From the NCBI GenBank assembly GCA_029582155.1, contig CM055895.1, positions 8,281,544 through 8,345,543 of the forward strand: a stretch of DNA of 64,000 nt, given 5' to 3'. Made by a program: the position numbers and the translations under genes. The DNA comes from Panopea generosa (taxonomy: Eukaryota > Mollusca > Bivalvia > Adapedonta > Hiatellidae). The notes under the pieces are model-generated. The model worked only from the letters and a program-made list of their open reading frames with translations. It did not search any database and was not told where the DNA came from. Shown here piece after piece: positions 11,701 to 26,700 of this stretch (position 1 is the stretch's first letter; every line of letters begins with the position of its first letter).

Positions 11701-14700
11701 ATCTGAACACTTCCTGCACTGTTTTCCACTCTGTCAGTTAATATAAACATAATTCAGCCAATAATTCAAAAGCCTTCATTATTAGGTGTCCAAAGGCGTC
11801 TATATTAGAGGTGTCAAAGGCGTCTTTATGAAGTAAAGAGTTAAAACAAATGAATCAACACTGAAATTGTGCATAACCAATGCTTATTTTACCCCGTGAT
11901 TCAAATTTCAGTGTTTTATTCAGAAATTTCAATGCTTAATTACCCCAAAATAGTGCTGATCTGGAGCATTGTGCTATGAAATCTTGGCTTTCATTTTGGC
12001 TTTGTTTTTTTAAATAAAGTACTGCAGTTTCTCCTACTAGTAATAAACAGACCTTTGTAGATAATTGATAGTCAATGAGCAATACAGAACATCCATTGCT
12101 GTTGATATTCCTCGAGTGTACAAGGACATCTCATATTTTCTGTATCAGATACATCAGATGGGCAGAGCAGACATTTCCTAAAGGAGGTAAAGACTCAAAC
12201 CTAACTACTATTTTAGAGAGATGCGTTCATCTGTTCAAGGATGAAGAAAAGTACAGAAATGATGAAAGATACATCTACCCCTGGATGAAAATGGTAAATT
12301 ACAGTCTAAAATATTTTCAGTTAAAAAATTACTGTTTAATAACTTTGATGTTTCGTTTTAAAACAATTAAGTATAAACAAACCTGTATTATTTTTTCTGT
12401 AAAACATGTTTACAATACCTTTATTTTTTTAAAGATATTTTAGAATGATAAAAATAGAAATATTTACATTGAAAATAAGGTGGTGTTTAATAAAAATTAA
12501 CATTTGTTTTGTAATCAAAGGGAGTAAACCAGGGCTTTTCCAGAATTAAATGTAAGGGGGGGTCGGCTGGCAGTATAATTAAAATTTTATGCCTGGTTGG
12601 TGTTTTCATAAAAAAAAATGATGCCTTGTGGGGTAAAAGTTTATTAAAATTTTATGCCTTGCCAGTACTTCCGTCTCTGAACCGATTTTTTTTTCTCTCG
12701 AACTTTTATACATTTTCTGCCCAGATATTTCCTACCGTCGTATACAAAAACATAAAATGTCCTTCCCCACATACTGCAGCGCCTGGAATCCTGCAGCATC
12801 AAGATTTTGGCGATCGACTTATCTTTATCGCAGCAGAAACTGCAGGTCTTTTAAAATTTAATCTCTGTTCTAAAAAAAGACAGCATTTAAATACGGTTTG
12901 ACGACCTTCGCATCATTATTTGCTTCCTAAGATGAAACAAGTTTTACTATGTGTAAACCTGTATAACGAATCCAAGTGAAATCATGTGACTCATTTAAAA
13001 CACAACAAAATATGTTTATTTTTAGCGGGAAAGTTATTTTAGTCTAACCTAGGCGCGTAGCCGAAGTTAGGAAATCTCTTTTCAATAATATATTATTTTA
13101 GCATGTTTAAATATATATCCTTTTGGCAATGTGTGGTATGTTTTATTTTTAATTTTTTTACCAGCTTGAATAAACCTGCGCTGTATACAAGCTATGAAAC
13201 ATCCTGTTTGAAAGTTCAGCATATTGTGATGTCATGAATATTAATGTACAGAATGGTAATGTATAGCCATGATGCGGAAATATAAACTTTTCAGCAGGTG
13301 ATATGGAATGTTGTATCCCACTACAGGAACTGAAGACTAGTTGTATTCATTTGTCAGTAGCAAGTGTTTTATAATATTAAAATACAATAATGATAACCAG
13401 TATGGTTCCAGGTTAGAATAGGAGCATTGGTAGTTTTTATGTTGCTATTTCCATCAACAGACTGATGTATGCAATGATCCATTGGAGATTTTATGTTACT
13501 GTTTTCCTTTTTATAGGCTGGTGTATGCAATGATCCATTGGAGATTTTATGTTACTGTTTTCCTTTTATAGGCTGGTGTATGCAATGATCCATTGGAGAT
13601 TTTAAGTTACTGTTTTTCTTTTATAGGCTGATGTATGCAATGAACCATTGGAGATTTTACGTTACTGTTTTCCTTTTATAGACTGATGTATGCAATGATC
13701 CATCAAAGATTTTGTTACTGTTTTCCATCTACAGGCTGATGTATGCAATGATCCATTGGAGATTTTACGTTACTGTTTTCCATCTACAGGCTGATGTATG
13801 CAATGATCCATTGGAGATTTTACATTATGTATGTTACTGTTTTCGATCTACAGGCAGATGTATGCAATGATCCATTTGAGATTTTATGTTACTGTTTTCG
13901 ATCTACAGGCTGATGTATGCAATGATCCATTGGAGATTTAATGTTACTGTTTTCCATCTACAGGCTGATGTATGCAATGATCCATTGGAGATTTTATGTT
14001 ACTGTTTTCCATCTACAGGCTGATGTATGCAATGATCCATTGGAGATTTTACGTTACTGTTTTCCATCTACAGGCAGATGTATGCAATGATCCATTGGAG
14101 ATTTTACGTTACTGTTTTCCATCTACAGGCTGATGTATGCAATGATCCATTTGAGATTTTACGTTACTGTTTTCGATCTACAGGCAGATGTATGCAATGA
14201 TCAATTAGAGATTTTACATTACTGTTTTCAATCTACAGGCTGATGTATGCAATGATCCATTGGAGATTTACAACTTCATGTACGACCAAAACATTGGCTG
14301 TGAGCTGAGTTGCTTTTATGAAGCCTGGGCATCACTTTTAGAGCGTTTAGGAAACACAAAGAGAGCTGACGCAATTTATCTGGAAGGTTTAAAAAAGCAA
14401 GCACAACCATTTGAAATCCTTAGAAGAAAGCATGAGTAAGTTTGTAATGAAAAATTATCAGCCTGTTTGTTATAAAAAGTTTTGTTGTTTTTTTTTCTGC
14501 TTAGTTCAGTCAGTGGTGGTCATGGGATAGCGTGTCCACGTCTCATGCAGGGGGTCGTGGGTTCGATCCCCTGTCAGGTCATACCAAAGACTTGAAAAAT
14601 GATAGTAGAAGCTTTGTCGCTTGATGTTTAGTTCCAGGTCGGCCTGTGATGGTATAATGTGACTGGGTGGGGTATCATGCCATATGTCCATACCAAGTGT

Positions 14701-17700
14701 CTGGCATGATACAATGTACTTTAGTGTGGCACCATTTAGAATTCTGTTTCAAGTAGGCACCGTCACAATAAAGCTGAAATTTTTTTGAAATGTAACGCTA
14801 AACACCATACAAACAATCAACTGCTTAGTTCTAATATATCTAAATGAAAAATAATGGTGCCTAAAACTTATTATCATTGTTCATAATTTTCAAGTAAACT
14901 CTTGATCAAATTACATATATAATAAAAATGACTAAACAAGGACAACATTATCCTGTATTTATTTGAATACTGTGAAATCATTTATTTTCGTGGGTATTAA
15001 ACTTCGTGGTTTCCACTTCAAAGACTTAAATTCGTTGAAAACCAATTTCAAAAAAAAAATTTTTTTTTACACTTTCGACATCGCACAGTGCGTTCCAGTT
15101 GTTTACCTTTGCTGTAATTCACACGTCGCACGTAAGTGTTTATCGCACCCAGTTGTGCCAAAAAGAGGTGACACATGCCAATTTGTACCCTAATATACAA
15201 GTACGATATAGAACTTATTGTTATGCAAACACCAGGTAAGGAAAGGAGAAGAAGGACATCTATTCCAGAAAGGGTTTCAGAACGCAGGGACGGTGTAAAT
15301 AACAACAGTGCCACGTCACGTGACTGTGAAAATGGACAGTGAACTAATGTGCTGTGTCTTTTAAGAGATTTTTTGTTTTATTCATTAAAAATGTATCACA
15401 AACTTGTGTTTAAGTTTTCTTTGTACGCACGCATACTGCCCTTTTACAATGTTTTACACTTTTTTTACAATGTTTACCGTAGGCCTATACGTCACATTGT
15501 TTCAACACGATAGCATTTTGCTGCAAGGTGACGGTCTATTTTTAGCAACTCTGACATTTGATTGAAGTAGAGTAAATTATAACACATCTCGCTACACACA
15601 CACGTCTATGAACTAAAGATGATATGTGTAACAAAAAGTTCTTGCACTATTTACAAAATCATCAAGTAAATATTGATGCAATATGACGAAAGAAAATATA
15701 TGAATAACGAATGGATTATTTACCACACTGCGATGCACGTAGGCATATGAAAAGAGAGGTAATTTATATTGACAGCATAACATTATTGCGTAAACTAAGT
15801 TCGTGGGTATTTGATTTCGTTGTCTAGGTTTCCCACGAAATCCACGAAAATTAGTACCCCACGAAAATTAATGATTTCACAGTATACAAAATGTTACATA
15901 CATAATATTTTTCATAAATAGATATGTAGATAAATTTTTTTGGCCAGATTTTGATATTTGTCCTCCACTTTGCGAAAAGCGGGAGAAAGAGTCTGTTTGT
16001 CCGTCCGTCACACTTTGTTTCCAATCAATAACTTAAGAATTTCTGAAATTTTAATGCAATGTTTATACTGACAAAACACAAGCTAAGTTCAATTTAAGGG
16101 GTTATGGCATTTGTCGTTCTACAGTTATGCTCCTTTAATTTGTGAAAAAATGTATTATTGGGGGTTTCCATGCAATAACTTGCTTCACTCAAAAACTTTG
16201 AAAGAAGCGGGTGACATCAATTTGCTGATAAAGTCAGAAATCATGAGAAAACAATCAATGCTTTGAAGGTTGATAAAACTGGTTTATTCCTTTGTTCCTT
16301 CAGCAAGACATTATATCAACATATGCTCTAAAGTATAGCTGGTTCTAGATTTGTATTAATGTTAGTATTGGTTGAACACAAATAAATTATATAGCTTCAA
16401 AACACTGTAAAGTAAAAGTGTGAAGTAAGTTTTTATTTATTATAATGTCGCCCCTATTAAAAGGGCAGGCCACAATGGGTTTATGAGACACCTTCATGTC
16501 GTACACGGCTACTTCTCGAAAGCTATTTTTGCCAGGCGACGGACTGTTATTCGGTACCCCTCAAATTAACTAACTGCTGGGTGAGCAACCAGCTGCATCA
16601 GAAAAAAACAACAAAGTGCTTCCACCGGGATTCAAACCTTCAACCTCACACTTCTGAAGCAGATGCCTTAACCACTAACACAGAGGACGATATTAAAATA
16701 CTGTTTGTACTTAAATTGCAGAGAATTTCAAAAGCGTGTTGCTAGACAACTAACAGGTGGTCAGGATGAGCCTAATCAAGAGGGTACTTCAGCAGATCAG
16801 AAAAGACAGGTCCTATCAAAACTGCATACCACAGGGAAAAAACGCCAGGTACCTATCAGTAGGACTGGGACAGCAATACAAGGTATACACTGTTTATGTT
16901 ACATATAAGCACATCTTTTTTTTTTAAAGATATTAAAATAGCATCAGCTTTACAAATCAATACCACAACATTGTTCACAAATTATGGCTTTTTATTATTA
17001 TTGCATTCCAAAATTGAAATAAAGTTTGTGCAAGACAGGAAAATTACATTGGAATATTTGTATCATACTCGACTTACTAGATTTCAATGATATTTAAAAT
17101 CATTAGGATAAAAAAAGGTCCTATCATAGTATGTGAAGTTTTGTTTCACAACTGAGCAGAAGACGTTGAATTTATTACATATTTGATGTTTTGTGCACTC
17201 TGCAATCCGCAATTTTCTTTTATTTTCACCAAACGTACACACTACACAGTAGTTATATACATGTATAGATCTACATTATCTCAATTGACAATCTTTTAAT
17301 GTTTAATGAACTGCCCTTGCATTATCAAAATCTTACTTCTTTTTTTAAATTGCCTCCTCCTCTGCCACAGGTTGGGGATTTAAGGCCAAGTTTATGGCCC
17401 TCTTTTTCTAATGACTTTCTAAACAGCCAGTTTAGTTTAATCATAAATGTTTTCACAATCGTTTTTTGGATAGTGTTCTTTCAGTTAGTCACAACTTCTC
17501 TAAAATTTATTGATTTATGCTTACAGGTACATTCATGATTGCCATACTTGGAACAATAAATAAATATATACATAAATACTATATATAAGTTATATATGGT
17601 AAATATATTGTGTATATATGTTAGTTTGAGAATACTTTGACCTGAACACTTTAAATGAAAAAAATACCAGTTGCTTTCAGAATGATGGTGGTTCTACACA

Positions 17701-20700
17701 GATTCATTATAAGAAATATGATGCTGATAAACAGGGGGTATCCAACTGTCCATTAATGTGCATTGCAAATATATGTTTCTATCCTATAATAGAATATTAT
17801 TGCCATAAAAATATAGTAAAGGAGTGATTATAAATGGACAACTTGTCATAGTTCAAAGTTAATACAATTAGGAAGTTTGCATTTTTAATCTTTGATTCAG
17901 TAATTTTCAATAGGTGTCAGTGCATTTCCAAATAGATATAAATTTTATAAAAGGAAACATTAATAGTTAAGTCTTAAACATCCCTAATAAACTGGACTGC
18001 TATAACCGATTTTTAAGGCGCTGACTTTTAGAATGGGTCTCTCAAATTTGTTAACATCAGGTAGGCAACATAATTATGGGTGTTTTTTTTATTTTTTCTC
18101 ATTTTATGTACAAAATAAACCATTTTAAGTGGGGATTTTATTCTAGCTTTGTTGAAATAAGATGCTGAGAAAACCCTATACGATTTCATTGTTTTGCTTA
18201 CTTGCATAAAGCCTTAATATACATTGTGATCTATTTCTAGTTGTCTTGATCTGAGAAATGGTTGTGACACACTTTATTAAATGTTTCGTTCAGATTGATT
18301 GCATTATACATACTACACAGACTTCACGTGATTGGGAGGTTAATGAATCAATTGAAAGGTAATGCCGACACCTTGGTCAGTAGTCGATTTTAAATCTTGT
18401 GAAAAACAATCTCAGATCAAGAAATTTCACAGGCAACGCATTTTATATTGAGGCAGAGTAACCTTCAAATGACTCATTCTGATTGGTTTACCTATACACA
18501 CCTCCAGTTCACACTTGCGAGTGATTGACAAGTCTGAAATAGGTCAATTGATCACGGGGTCACTTGTTTAATTACTGATGGGCTTGTATAATGGGATTAT
18601 CTAACGGAAGACGCAACGGGAGGGAAGGCATGTCGGGCCACTTAAGGGATGTCACTAATCAACTAAATCTTTTGAAGGGATGTCGCATGCGACAAGCGTT
18701 ATGACTGGGGGAAACCCTGCTATGCTATCAAGATATATGTATTGTTGTTCTCTGACATGAGTTGTTTTTAATAGCTGTTTTTATTTCACATTTGAAACAC
18801 TTAGGTCATGCTGGTGTTCTGCCTGGTGCTTTTCCTAAACCAGTTGAGCAGGTTGGAACAAAGGGGATACAGATATTCTGCGATGAGAATCAGGATCCAA
18901 CATCTCTACCTCCTCAGACAGGAGCGTGGGCATCAGCTCCCAGAAGAGATGTTACCAACAAGGAGAATGAAAAGAAGGCAGGAGTTTGGACTAAACAAAA
19001 GGTGTGAAAGTTAAAAAAAAAAAAAAAAAAAAAAGGTCCTCTGAGGCCGAGTGGTCTAAGGCACAGTCTCAAGGTCACTCACCTCTCACTTCTAAAATCA
19101 AAGACTCGAGTCATGCTCGCTCCAAATATTTTCTGTGAGAAAGTTTGCCAGTTACCTGTGGATGAACAGTGGTTCTACTGGGAATCATTCGGAGGTCTTC
19201 CTCCACCAATAAAACTGGATATGCCATATATGACCTGAAATGTTTTGCTATTAAAGTTTTATATGAAGGTTTTGTCAGCAATTTTGTTTCAGACGATGAA
19301 TGAATGTTTCATAGAATTGGCAGATCCTTCATAATCATCCTAATAAATAAGGTTTCAGTCATAGCTGTAAATGGGAAATACCATTGTGATTTCATTTCTC
19401 TCCCTCTATGAAATTGCATTCTTTTTATATCACTGTATCTTCATGATCAAACAGGTTTCCATGTCTACCCTTTAAATAGAGTTGAGTTATGCAATACAAA
19501 AAAAATACCTGTGTTTAGGGTTACCCAACCGAAACTAAAATTTAGTACCAACCCTAATGGCATGTCGTGCATAAGACCCACACCCATACCTGAAAGTCCA
19601 AGGTCACACTTCGAGTTTGTTTGACACCACTTTGAATCTGTGTGATTTCTTGTCTGGCCTGTAACTTTGTAATGCATGGATGGATTTGATAAATTCTTGC
19701 TACATATGATCAACATAACATGAAGACGTGTTGCGCGTAAAACCCAGCCTCCCACTTCAACGGTCATGGTCACAATTTTAACTGTTTGACGACACTTTCA
19801 GTCTACTTGAGATTTTGTGCCAGGTTTGTAACTTTGTCACCTATGGGTAGATTTTAAAAACAGTTGGTCAACATGACATGATGAAGTGTCACATGTAAGA
19901 CCCAGAACCTCAAAGGTCAAGGTCACACTTTCAATTTGTTTGATATTTCGTGGTCTGTAACTTTGTCTTTAACTCGGCTCAGTTGATCATGATGACATGA
20001 TGATGTGTCACACGTAAAACCAAGACCTGTACCTTAAAGGTCGATGTCACATTTTGAAATAGCATAACACAAGTGATCAACATGTCATGATGAAGTGTCA
20101 CCTGCATTTACCTGTAGAAATACCCAGACCTTTACATCAGATGTCAAGGTCAAGGTTACACAAAGGTCATGGTCGTACTTCAATGTAAAAAATCATGAAA
20201 TTGCATGTCTAATCTGAAAGGTCAAATCAGTCTATGACCCTTGATTTTCATGTATACATTGCTACCTATTATAAAACATATCATTATTTTCACAGACCAT
20301 TTCGAGGGCATGTGACACTTACCAGTGACATTTCTTGCTTTTTCATATTTTTGATTTTGTAAATGTTAAAAGTATGAAAAACTGTGAACCTGTTTAATGT
20401 GTCAAGAAAATAATATTTGTATTGTTCTTTATTGATTTGTTATCATAAATATTTTATTTACCGAAGAGAAAAACAAATTGAAATCAATTTGTTCATAATA
20501 GTTCATTATTAGAAAAGAAAAAATTGACTTCCAACCTGTAACCTACACTAGTTTTTTTGGCAAGTAACCCTAAACACAGGTATTATTTTTGCAGGCCTTA
20601 GAATAGTTTTAAATTCTACCCGTATATAAGCTATCGTTACATGTATTTAAATTGTCAGTACCATCCAGATATGTTGTATGTTAAATACTAGATTACAAGC

Positions 20701-23700
20701 GATGGCTGAAACCAGAAACGATTTTTATTGAGATAGTTGTGGATTATATAATCTTGTATACTTAATTTACATGCAATCTGGGTTGTTTGTAAATTCTCCC
20801 CGTATCATACATGTTATATTTTAATACCTGTTTCAGATGAGCAAGCCATCTGTGAATGTACCAATATCAGCAGTGAACACATTCAAACAGCCGTCATTTA
20901 CAGTACATGTGGATGACAATGATCAGGCAATGAGGTATCTATAATAGAAATTAAAGTGACAAGCTTTTAACTGATTTTGTAGTTCTTCATAGGATTGTGT
21001 CTAGTGTGTCTTTCTTTTCTTCTTTTATATGTTTAAATCAGTTATTTAGGGTCTGAATGCCAGTCCAGCATGACTAAATGGTCCAGCATGACTTAGTGGT
21101 CTAGCATGACTAAGTGGTCCATCATATCTAAGTGGTCATGTATGACAAAGTGGTCCAGCATGACTAAGTGGTCCAGCATGTCTAAGTGGTCCAGCATGAC
21201 TAAGTGGTCCAGCATGTCTAAGTGGTCCAGCTTGACTAAGTGGTCCAGCATGTCTAAGTGGTCCAGCATGACTAAGTGGTCCAGCATGACTAAGTGGTCC
21301 AGCATGACTAAGTGGTCCAGCATGTCTTAGTGGTCCAGCATGACTAAGTGGTTGTCCAGCATGACTAAGTGGTTGTCCAGCATGACTAAGTGGTCCAGCA
21401 TGACTAAGTGGTCAAGTATGACTAAGTGGTCCAGCATGACTAAGTGGTCCAGCATGTCTAAGTGGTCCAGCATGACTAAGTGGTCCACGGCTCTATCATC
21501 TAATGACTATTAACTTCTCACTGCTGAGGTTATGGGGGTCTGAATGATGGTCCAGCATGACTAAGTGGTCAAGCATGACCAAGTGGTCTACGGCTCTATC
21601 ATTTAATGACTATTTTCATCACTGCTGAGGTTATCGGATCAAGCCCAAAACAAGGCTGGAAAATTCCCCTGGTCCGCTTTCCATGATGAGTGAATATTGG
21701 TCAGGACGAGTAAGATTTAAGAAACTGACCTTAATATTTCTTTGATTTTAAGCATTCAATTAAAAATGTTGGAAAGGGAGTACGAGTAGCTTTTATCAGA
21801 AATTTCGAGCCCTGCAAAACTTCTTGAAAAATCCAATTGGCCTAAATCAAGTGAAATTAAAAGGGTACGACAGCAAAAAAGCAATGGTCCCGGACCTCAG
21901 CTTGCATTACTTTTAACCATTATTATTATGATTGACCGAATAAACAACTTGATATTAGGTCCCTGCATTTTTAATGAGTTATTTATTTTCATAAATCTAA
22001 TAATTTGTACACAGTTTATAATCATTTAATTGTTTACAACTAAAATTGCAAAATCTGATGGTGAAATTAAAGGTGAATTAATATAGTGAATTTATGTATA
22101 AAGAGGTCTTTCAAAAGAATTGACAACGATACTTGCAGTTTTTAAAACATTTCTTTCAGTTACTTGCGGAAGGATGGTGATTTTACTCAGATTCATTCTG
22201 AGGTCTTCCTCCGCCAATATAAGTGAATATGTCGTATATAAAATGAAATGTGTTGAAAATGCCATTAAACCCCATTTTTTGTAGCATGTTTGTAAACCTA
22301 TTTCACTTCTTGATCAATTTGTAACTGTTCAAATGAAATAAAAAAAGTTACTTGTTACATGTAAATAATAACACTATTTCTATTCTTTGTAAATTATTGC
22401 TTGACCTTTTAATGGCATGATTCGCACTCTGAATTTCTCTACTACATTCCCTTATACTTGTACTTGCTTTGTTCTTTTCAGAACTCCTGCCAAAATGCCA
22501 GAAATTGGAAATCAAATCTTAAGGTATCTATTATTTTACTGAAACACTTATTATTTAATGTTGTGTCAACAATGCTAGCATACTCTAATCATTATTATGG
22601 ATTATGCTGCATAATGAAACATTATTTTAGGTCTTAGATTTGTAAGAGAGAAAAATGATGTGCTCTCTATGTATATATACATACAAATTTCCTCCCATTT
22701 ACATAACTTGTGTCAATGTCCTTTAAAATAATTAATGAGATCAGATAGCAGGGTGCAGGAGCAGGGAAACGTTTTCATTCGAATTTTAAAACAAAGTATT
22801 GACGATGGATATGCGTTCTGAAATTGTGAATGCATTAACTGTTCTCTGCTTCTGAGTACTTTTATTGTTTTTTTTTCGAGATATCAGTTAAATGTCTATC
22901 TCTTTCCTGTTCACCTTCTAAATCAAAGAAGTAGCATAATAGTTTATATAATAGTTTAAACCTATTTATTTTACTTCGATTGTGAAACAAGTTATTACAA
23001 GTTAAACAAATCAGGTCATCCTTAGAAATATTTGTTTGCTGTGCTCCAAACCCATTATTTTTCATGTGGGTAGGTAGGTAGCTAAATTTTTTTCACTCCA
23101 AATTTTGATTTTTGCATAGTCATTTTAAAGAAAAATGGACAGAAATCATAAAAGATGCTTTGAAAGTTAATAAAAAAAATTGGGTAGCTGCAGTTTTGAG
23201 TGAGTAGGTAGGAGCATGGCAAACAATATATTTTTTAAGGATGGCTTCATGCTTGAAATCTTCTGGGGTAGAACCAGTACTAAGCATATGCAGAAAGTGT
23301 CTTTCTCATGGACGGCACTCATCGCTGTGGAGGATATAACCCAAGACTCTTCGATCAGGTGTCTGCTGCTCTGCCACTGGTATGTAAAACAAGTCAAGTT
23401 TTTAAATCATTTTCAGTGCTAGGAAAGCTAGCAAGGTGTCGACAACCACTAGTTATTTGAAGAATATGACTGTGCCAAGCGCAGAGGACAAAAATGAAAA
23501 GCCAATGTACTGTAAGGACAAGATCTACTGTGGAGCGGAAGAATACTCTTTTGAGGAGTTGAGAGCGATACGCTGGTTAAAGAAACAGGAACAGATGCAG
23601 AGGGAAGAGGAAGAACGCCTTGCCATGGAAGGTAGAATGTTTTATAACACTTTTTATTTCCCCCCACCCCTCCCAATTTTTTTGGTGGCATATAGTAATC

Positions 23701-26700
23701 GCAGTGTCTGTCCGTCCATCATTCCATCCAGTATTTTGTGTCCTGCCTGTTACTTTGTCATGCATAGATGGATTTTGTTAATACTTGCTACAAATGATCA
23801 ACATAACATGACAACGTGTTGCGAGAAATACCCACACCCGTACCTCAAAGGTCCTGGTCCCACTTTGAAATTGGTTGATAACACTTTCAGTCTGTGTGAG
23901 ATTTCTTGTCCGTCCTGTAACTTTGTCATGTATAGATGGATGTCATAAATACTTGCTACAAATGATATAGCATGACGACATATCACTGTTTGAGTTTGTT
24001 TGACACCACTTTGAGTCTGTTTGAGATTTCAAGTCGTCTGTAACTTTATCATACATGAATAAATTTCAAAAACAAATTGCTGAATTGATCAACATGACAG
24101 GGCAAAGTGTAACGTTAAGATCCAGAAAATTCCCTCAGATGTCAAGGTCACACATTAAGTTTTTTGATATTTTATGTTTGATCTGTAACTATATTTTACA
24201 TAGAAAGATTTTAAAAAAGCTTGACACAAGTAATCAGCATGTCAAGATGATGTGTCACCTGCATGTACCTGTAGAAATACCCAGACCTTTACACCATATG
24301 TCAAGGTCAAGGTTACATAAAAGTCAAAGTCACACTTTAATGTACATATAAAAGCATGAAATTGCATGTCTAGTCTGAAACTTCAGTCCATTACTCTTGA
24401 TATTCATGGATACATTTAAATCCCTACCTTTTATAAAATATATCATTATTTTTACAGACCATTTGTTGTATACAGTTTATCACAATTAATTATCTTACAA
24501 TACCATGACTAAGTCTTAAGCCATTTTTAGCGCTGCTGGCCCAAGGACTATAGGAAAATGGATAATTTTGATTATGTCATTGTGAAAATCAGTTTATCAC
24601 AGATTCTGGCCATCAGTGTGTTGACATACAAACCAGTTTAACGGCACAGTTCAGTTGCATATTACATTTAATAAATTGTACATGCTACTCTTAATAACTG
24701 TATATTGTGTTGCTGTGGTCAGTTGCTTCATGTGTACTTTGAATGTTCAGAGAAACTGAACTATGAAACTTCAATAAACATTTCCTTAAATATTTGCTTT
24801 TCTACAGAATGTCGTAAAAAATTGGAGCTTGAACGACAGTTATTATTAGATAAAGCAGAGACAATGAGGCAACAACGTTTGAAGTTGGAGCAAGAGGAAC
24901 AGGCCATGCTTGAAGAAGCACGAAGAAAACGTCATGAACACCACCAACGTATGGAAAGAGAAAGGTCAGTAAAATTATGGAAATAAAATGAATGAATGCT
25001 GTTTAATGACACGTTGACACTATGGAAAAAGAAAACTAAGACATTTGTGCTTTCATATTCAGAGTGTTTCAAAGTTTATGGAAAATATTTTATGTAAATA
25101 GTTTCTAACCCATTAATTAAATGATGCAACATTGATATCAAGAAAGGCTGACTTGAACGCAAGCATCTACATGTAGTTTTAAGTATTTAACCCTGATTTC
25201 ATTGCTGCCTTCAGCTTTCTTGAGATTCTCTTCAAATGCTGACTAAATGTAGTTTTGTATAATATTCACAGTCAGATTGATTTACAACGACAACAACAAG
25301 TGTTAGAACAGAATATTCAACAAAGACTCCAGGAGCAACAACAAGCCATGCCACACAGTTTTAAAAACAAGCAAAAATCACAAACGTAGGTATATTTATC
25401 ACAAACAAATTAAGTATGTAAATCAGTTCTTTGGTTGCTATCAATTTTTTATAGGGTTTATGAAATAACACATGCACACTGAAATGTTTCCAAGAAACAA
25501 ATGGGAAGCCTTGTAAACAACTGTAAAGACACAAATATGTCATTATATCATTCTGTCATTTTGCAATAAAATCATATTTTAGGATCAATTTACTAGGAAT
25601 TGATCTAACAATTCTATTGAGAAAATTGATTGATTGAATATTTAGCATCATTTTTATGCCATCAAGGGCTAACAGATGATCAGTTAACCTAACCACTGTT
25701 TCCTGGGATTAACAAGTACTCGAGCACACCCCATCTCCGCAAGTAACTGATAACTTTCCCACTTGAATCAGCGGTGAGAGACGAATGATAATTAGACACA
25801 ATGTCGTATATCAATCATCACAGAGACTTGCCAGGCAGGGATTCGAACTCACGACCCCTAGATTGATAGTCAGATGTGTAACCGACTGAGCTAATCGGGC
25901 CCGGCTTATTGAGAAAAGGAATTGGTGTAAAGCAATTTTCTGCACGTAAGATGTTATATATATGGGGCATGTCCTGTTTTATTGGTGGAGGATCTAAGAA
26001 TGAATCTTGAAGAACCACCGTAGTACACATGTAAATGGCAAACTTTATCATTTAGTGTTCGGACAGAACAGGACTCCAATCTAGGACATCAGCAGTTAGA
26101 GAAAAATTAATGAAACTGAGAGGAGGAAATAACAGGAATGAAAACCAATGCCACGCAGTGCTTTTAAAATTTGTTAATAATAAATTATTTATATTTTACA
26201 GATCTGTGCGTCAGCTGATGTTTGAGGATGGCAGTCATGGTAACACAGAAAATATTCCACCCCAAATGCTAGCTCAGATGCAGTCGTCGTGTAGCAGGCA
26301 ACAAGTTCACCAGCCGCAGTCAGTAAACCAGAGTTTAAACAACAGCAATAGGACGCCTAACAACTTATCTGTCAACTCCAATCATATACCACACTCTGGG
26401 GAAAGTTTTGACAGGGTATGTCATCTTGTGTCTTCTCTAAGATTGAATAAAAATAATAGATTTTGTAGTTTTAGCCTGATAACAAGTAGTTCAAGGTTCT
26501 TAAAACTGGATCTTGATAACTTGTAGGTTTAATGCCTTCTAATCTCTGAAATCTAAAAAAAAAATTATTTAAAAAAAAAAAAATTTAATAAATGATATCC
26601 CCACCTTTCAAAGAATGTTGAAGGGGTGCTAAATGTTAACCCTTTTCGTTCATCCGTTGGTTTGTGTTTCTGAGGTCAAATTGGATTCCGATCAATAACT

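Noticed and set aside
12075-12443. 122-codon frame taken as a whole gene
   Set aside because: Only its middle (12149-12293) is exon 3; the rest is intron read-through.
14184-14238. Use of the last decoy acceptor as the true exon 4 start
   Set aside because: Reading from 14184 in the incoming phase meets TGA at 14241-14243; only 14239 keeps the conserved frame.
21093-21330. Repeat proteins of about 75 residues on both strands
   Set aside because: Artefact of the 18-bp minisatellite in intron 7.
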